From: JAQGMO01 sp050954505
Lineage (GTDB): Bacteria > Pseudomonadota > Gammaproteobacteria > Burkholderiales > Burkholderiaceae_D
Direction: 5' to 3'
DNA length: 7,295 nt
NCBI GenBank assembly: GCA_050954505.1
Contig: JBPBPY010000154.1
Location: 1-7,295, forward strand
Both the position numbers and the translations under genes were made by a program. Under the pieces are notes generated by a model. That model had not been told where the DNA came from, did no database searches, and worked only from the letters and a program-made list of their open reading frames with translations. Positions 6,747 through 7,295 of this stretch are shown one piece after another (position 1 is the first letter of the stretch; each line of letters opens with the position of its first letter).

Positions 6747-6767
6747 TTGTAAGATTCTGTCTTACAA
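6747..6767. promoter_or_regulatory. 8-5-8 dyad, candidate operator upstream of flhD
   Basis: TTGTAAGA (6747-6754) and TCTTACAA (6760-6767) are perfect complements with a five-base spacer. The centre is about 134 bases upstream of the flhD start. The size and two-fold symmetry fit a dimeric helix-turn-helix regulator, but I cannot name one. It could also act as a hairpin in the flhDC leader. Confidence 0.5.
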
Positions 6768-6789
6768 ATGTACAGCAGAAACATCCCCG

Positions 6790-6805
6790 CATCGTTTCGA
6801 CGATG
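6790..6805. repeat. Small hairpin with TTCG loop
   Basis: CATCGT and ACGATG close a four-base loop that reads TTCG on the plus strand and CGAA on the minus strand. No T-run follows on either strand, so it is not a terminator. It lies 23 bases from the 8-5-8 dyad. Confidence 0.4.
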
Positions 6806-6901
6806 AAGAGACAAGACAAGCGTCAATGCAAATTTTGAAGCGCAGGAGATTCAAAAGGCCTTTATGGGGAACAGTCAGCTACATCAACTGTTCATGGAAA
6901 C

Positions 6902-6907
6902 ATTATA
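6902..6907 (-). promoter_or_regulatory. Candidate -10 box of an flhDC promoter
   Basis: A perfect TATAAT occurs on the flhD strand, giving a leader of about 270 bases. No good -35 box is found 16-18 bases upstream (GAATTC at 17), so if real it would need an activator. The nested inverted repeats start about 30 bases upstream of it, where an activator could bind. Confidence 0.3.
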
Positions 6908-6937
6908 GGTGGCCAATTTAGAGTGAATTCGTTCCTT

Positions 6938-7028
6938 ACAGGCAGTAACGGCACGAAGTTGTGTGTTCTTTAGGGCAACTTCCAAAATAATTCAATTATT
7001 TTGACGATTTAACGTTTGCACTGCCTGT
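6938..7028. other. Nested inverted repeats that could fold as a three-way junction
   Basis: An outer stem pairs 6938-6950 (ACAGGCAGTAACG) with 7013-7028, 13 pairs with one three-base bulge at 7017-7019. Inside it are two adjoining stems: 6955-6961 with 6976-6982 (GAAGTTG/CAACTTC, 14-base loop) and the perfect palindrome 6983-7003. Only 4 and 9 bases are left unpaired at the junction. No T-run follows on either strand. It may be a structured RNA, a DNA cruciform, a multi-operator site or a remnant of a small mobile repeat; the sequence does not decide between these. Confidence 0.45.
6983..7003. promoter_or_regulatory. 21-bp perfect AT-rich palindrome
   Basis: CAAAATAATT and its exact complement AATTATTTTG flank one central base (6993). 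It lies 360-380 bases upstream of flhD and about 140 bases after the folE stop. An odd-centred dyad of this size is typical of an operator for a dimeric repressor; no T-run or GC stem supports a terminator. Confidence 0.55.
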
Positions 7029-7047
7029 GCTTGCCTGAATAGGTGTT

Positions 7048-7073
7048 GTTATGGCACATAATAGTTCCATAAC
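7048..7073. repeat. Seven-base inverted repeat downstream of folE
   Basis: GTTATGG (7048-7054) and CCATAAC (7067-7073) flank a 12-base spacer, starting 67 bases after the folE stop. It could be a weak hairpin at the end of the folE transcript or another binding site in this region. No T-run follows on the folE strand. Confidence 0.35.
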
Positions 7074-7140
7074 GCATCATTTTAATTTTCAATTTCCCCG
7101 TCAATGCCAAGAGCCAAAGGGTCCTGCGATGCTGCAGTCG

Positions 7141-7295
7141 CTAATCCTTTTCGCGCGCCAGGGCGAGTAATTCCGTGCGCAGTGCCAGGTTTTCCCGCAT
7201 CTCGCCCAGCAGTGCCGACGTGATGGTTTCCTGTCCCGGTGAGCGGATACCGCGGCTTTCCATGCACATGTGACGGCAGCGAATGACCACGCCAA
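7141..7295 (-). CDS. folE: GTP cyclohydrolase I, C-terminal 50 residues (start beyond window)
   Basis: GTP cyclohydrolase I makes 7,8-dihydroneopterin triphosphate from GTP, the first step of folate synthesis. Only the C-terminal 50 residues are inside the window: GVVIRCRHMCMESRGI near the left of the fragment is the conserved segment with the zinc-ligand cysteine (in HMCM), followed by the helix ending ELLALAREKD and TAG at 7141-7143. Strand and frame agree through to the window edge. It is on the same strand as flhDC but 517 bases away, so probably a separate transcription unit. Confidence 0.88.
   Translation of the reverse strand, partial: GVVIRCRHMCMESRGIRSPGQETITSALLGEMRENLALRTELLALAREKD

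Larger units (their letters stand above)
6624..7140. other. Long AT-rich intergenic region between folE and flhD
   Basis: These 517 bases contain no credible gene on either strand and are clearly richer in A and T than the coding DNA around them. They hold the flhD ribosome binding site, a perfect TATAAT on the flhD strand, an 8-5-8 dyad, a TTCG-capped hairpin, a nested group of three inverted repeats and a further seven-base inverted repeat near folE. Its size and position suggest it is the regulatory region of flhDC, as in other bacteria where flhDC integrates many signals. A second possible promoter, TTGACC (6688-6693) with a weak CATAGC 17 bases on, lies about 40 bases before flhD. Confidence 0.7.

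Noticed and set aside
6659..6784. 41-codon minus-strand open frame (starts MFLLYICKTE) ending 35 bases before flhD
   Set aside because: Considered as a leader peptide, but the only purine-rich stretch touches the ATG directly, the product has no recognisable features and chance frames of this size are common.
6736..6921. 61-codon plus-strand open frame in the folE-flhD gap
   Set aside because: No ribosome binding site or family likeness, and it runs through the symmetric 8-5-8 dyad and the TTCG hairpin, which suggests non-coding DNA.
1..7295. CRISPR array, tRNA, rRNA, insertion sequence or phage att site
   Set aside because: No regularly spaced direct repeats with unique spacers, no tRNA-like cloverleaf, no transposase fragment and no integrase were seen; the only tandem repeats are the 13-bp array and the motB 21-bp units.

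Overview
The window is a flagellar regulation and motor locus on the minus strand of a fairly GC-rich betaproteobacterium. FlhD/FlhC as flagellar master regulator, the MotA/MotB/FlhB sequences and a nearby folE fit the Burkholderiales, perhaps Oxalobacteraceae (Herbaspirillum/Janthinobacterium/Massilia type). The family placement is my inference from protein character, not from a search.

In transcription order, right to left: the end of folE (GTP cyclohydrolase I, 7141-7295); an AT-rich 517-bp non-coding region full of inverted repeats (6624-7140); flhD (6306-6623) and flhC (5650-6210); a membrane-anchored class I methyltransferase that starts 14 nt after flhC (4817-5635); a 226-bp gap with a candidate sigma-28 promoter; motA (3730-4590) and motB (2593-3711); a degenerate EAL + HDOD signalling protein (1217-2443) with a candidate intrinsic terminator; a 13-bp tandem repeat; and the first 324 codons of flhB, which runs off the left edge. 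I see no credible plus-strand gene.

How the genes fit together: FlhD4C2 activates the early flagellar genes. FlhB is an export-gate component that switches substrate specificity by self-cleavage at NPTH. MotA and MotB form the proton-driven stator, probably expressed late through sigma-28. The HDOD protein and the methyltransferase are accessory genes of unknown role sitting among the motility genes.

Key residues match the E. coli/Salmonella numbering closely: MotA R90, E98, P173 and P222; MotB D32; FlhB N269-P270. This supports the corrected starts, including a TTG start for motA. The parts I cannot explain are the structured region upstream of flhD (a possible three-way-junction fold containing a 21-bp perfect palindrome, plus an 8-5-8 dyad), the hairpin over the motB stop codon, the 13-bp repeat before flhB, and the membrane methyltransferase.
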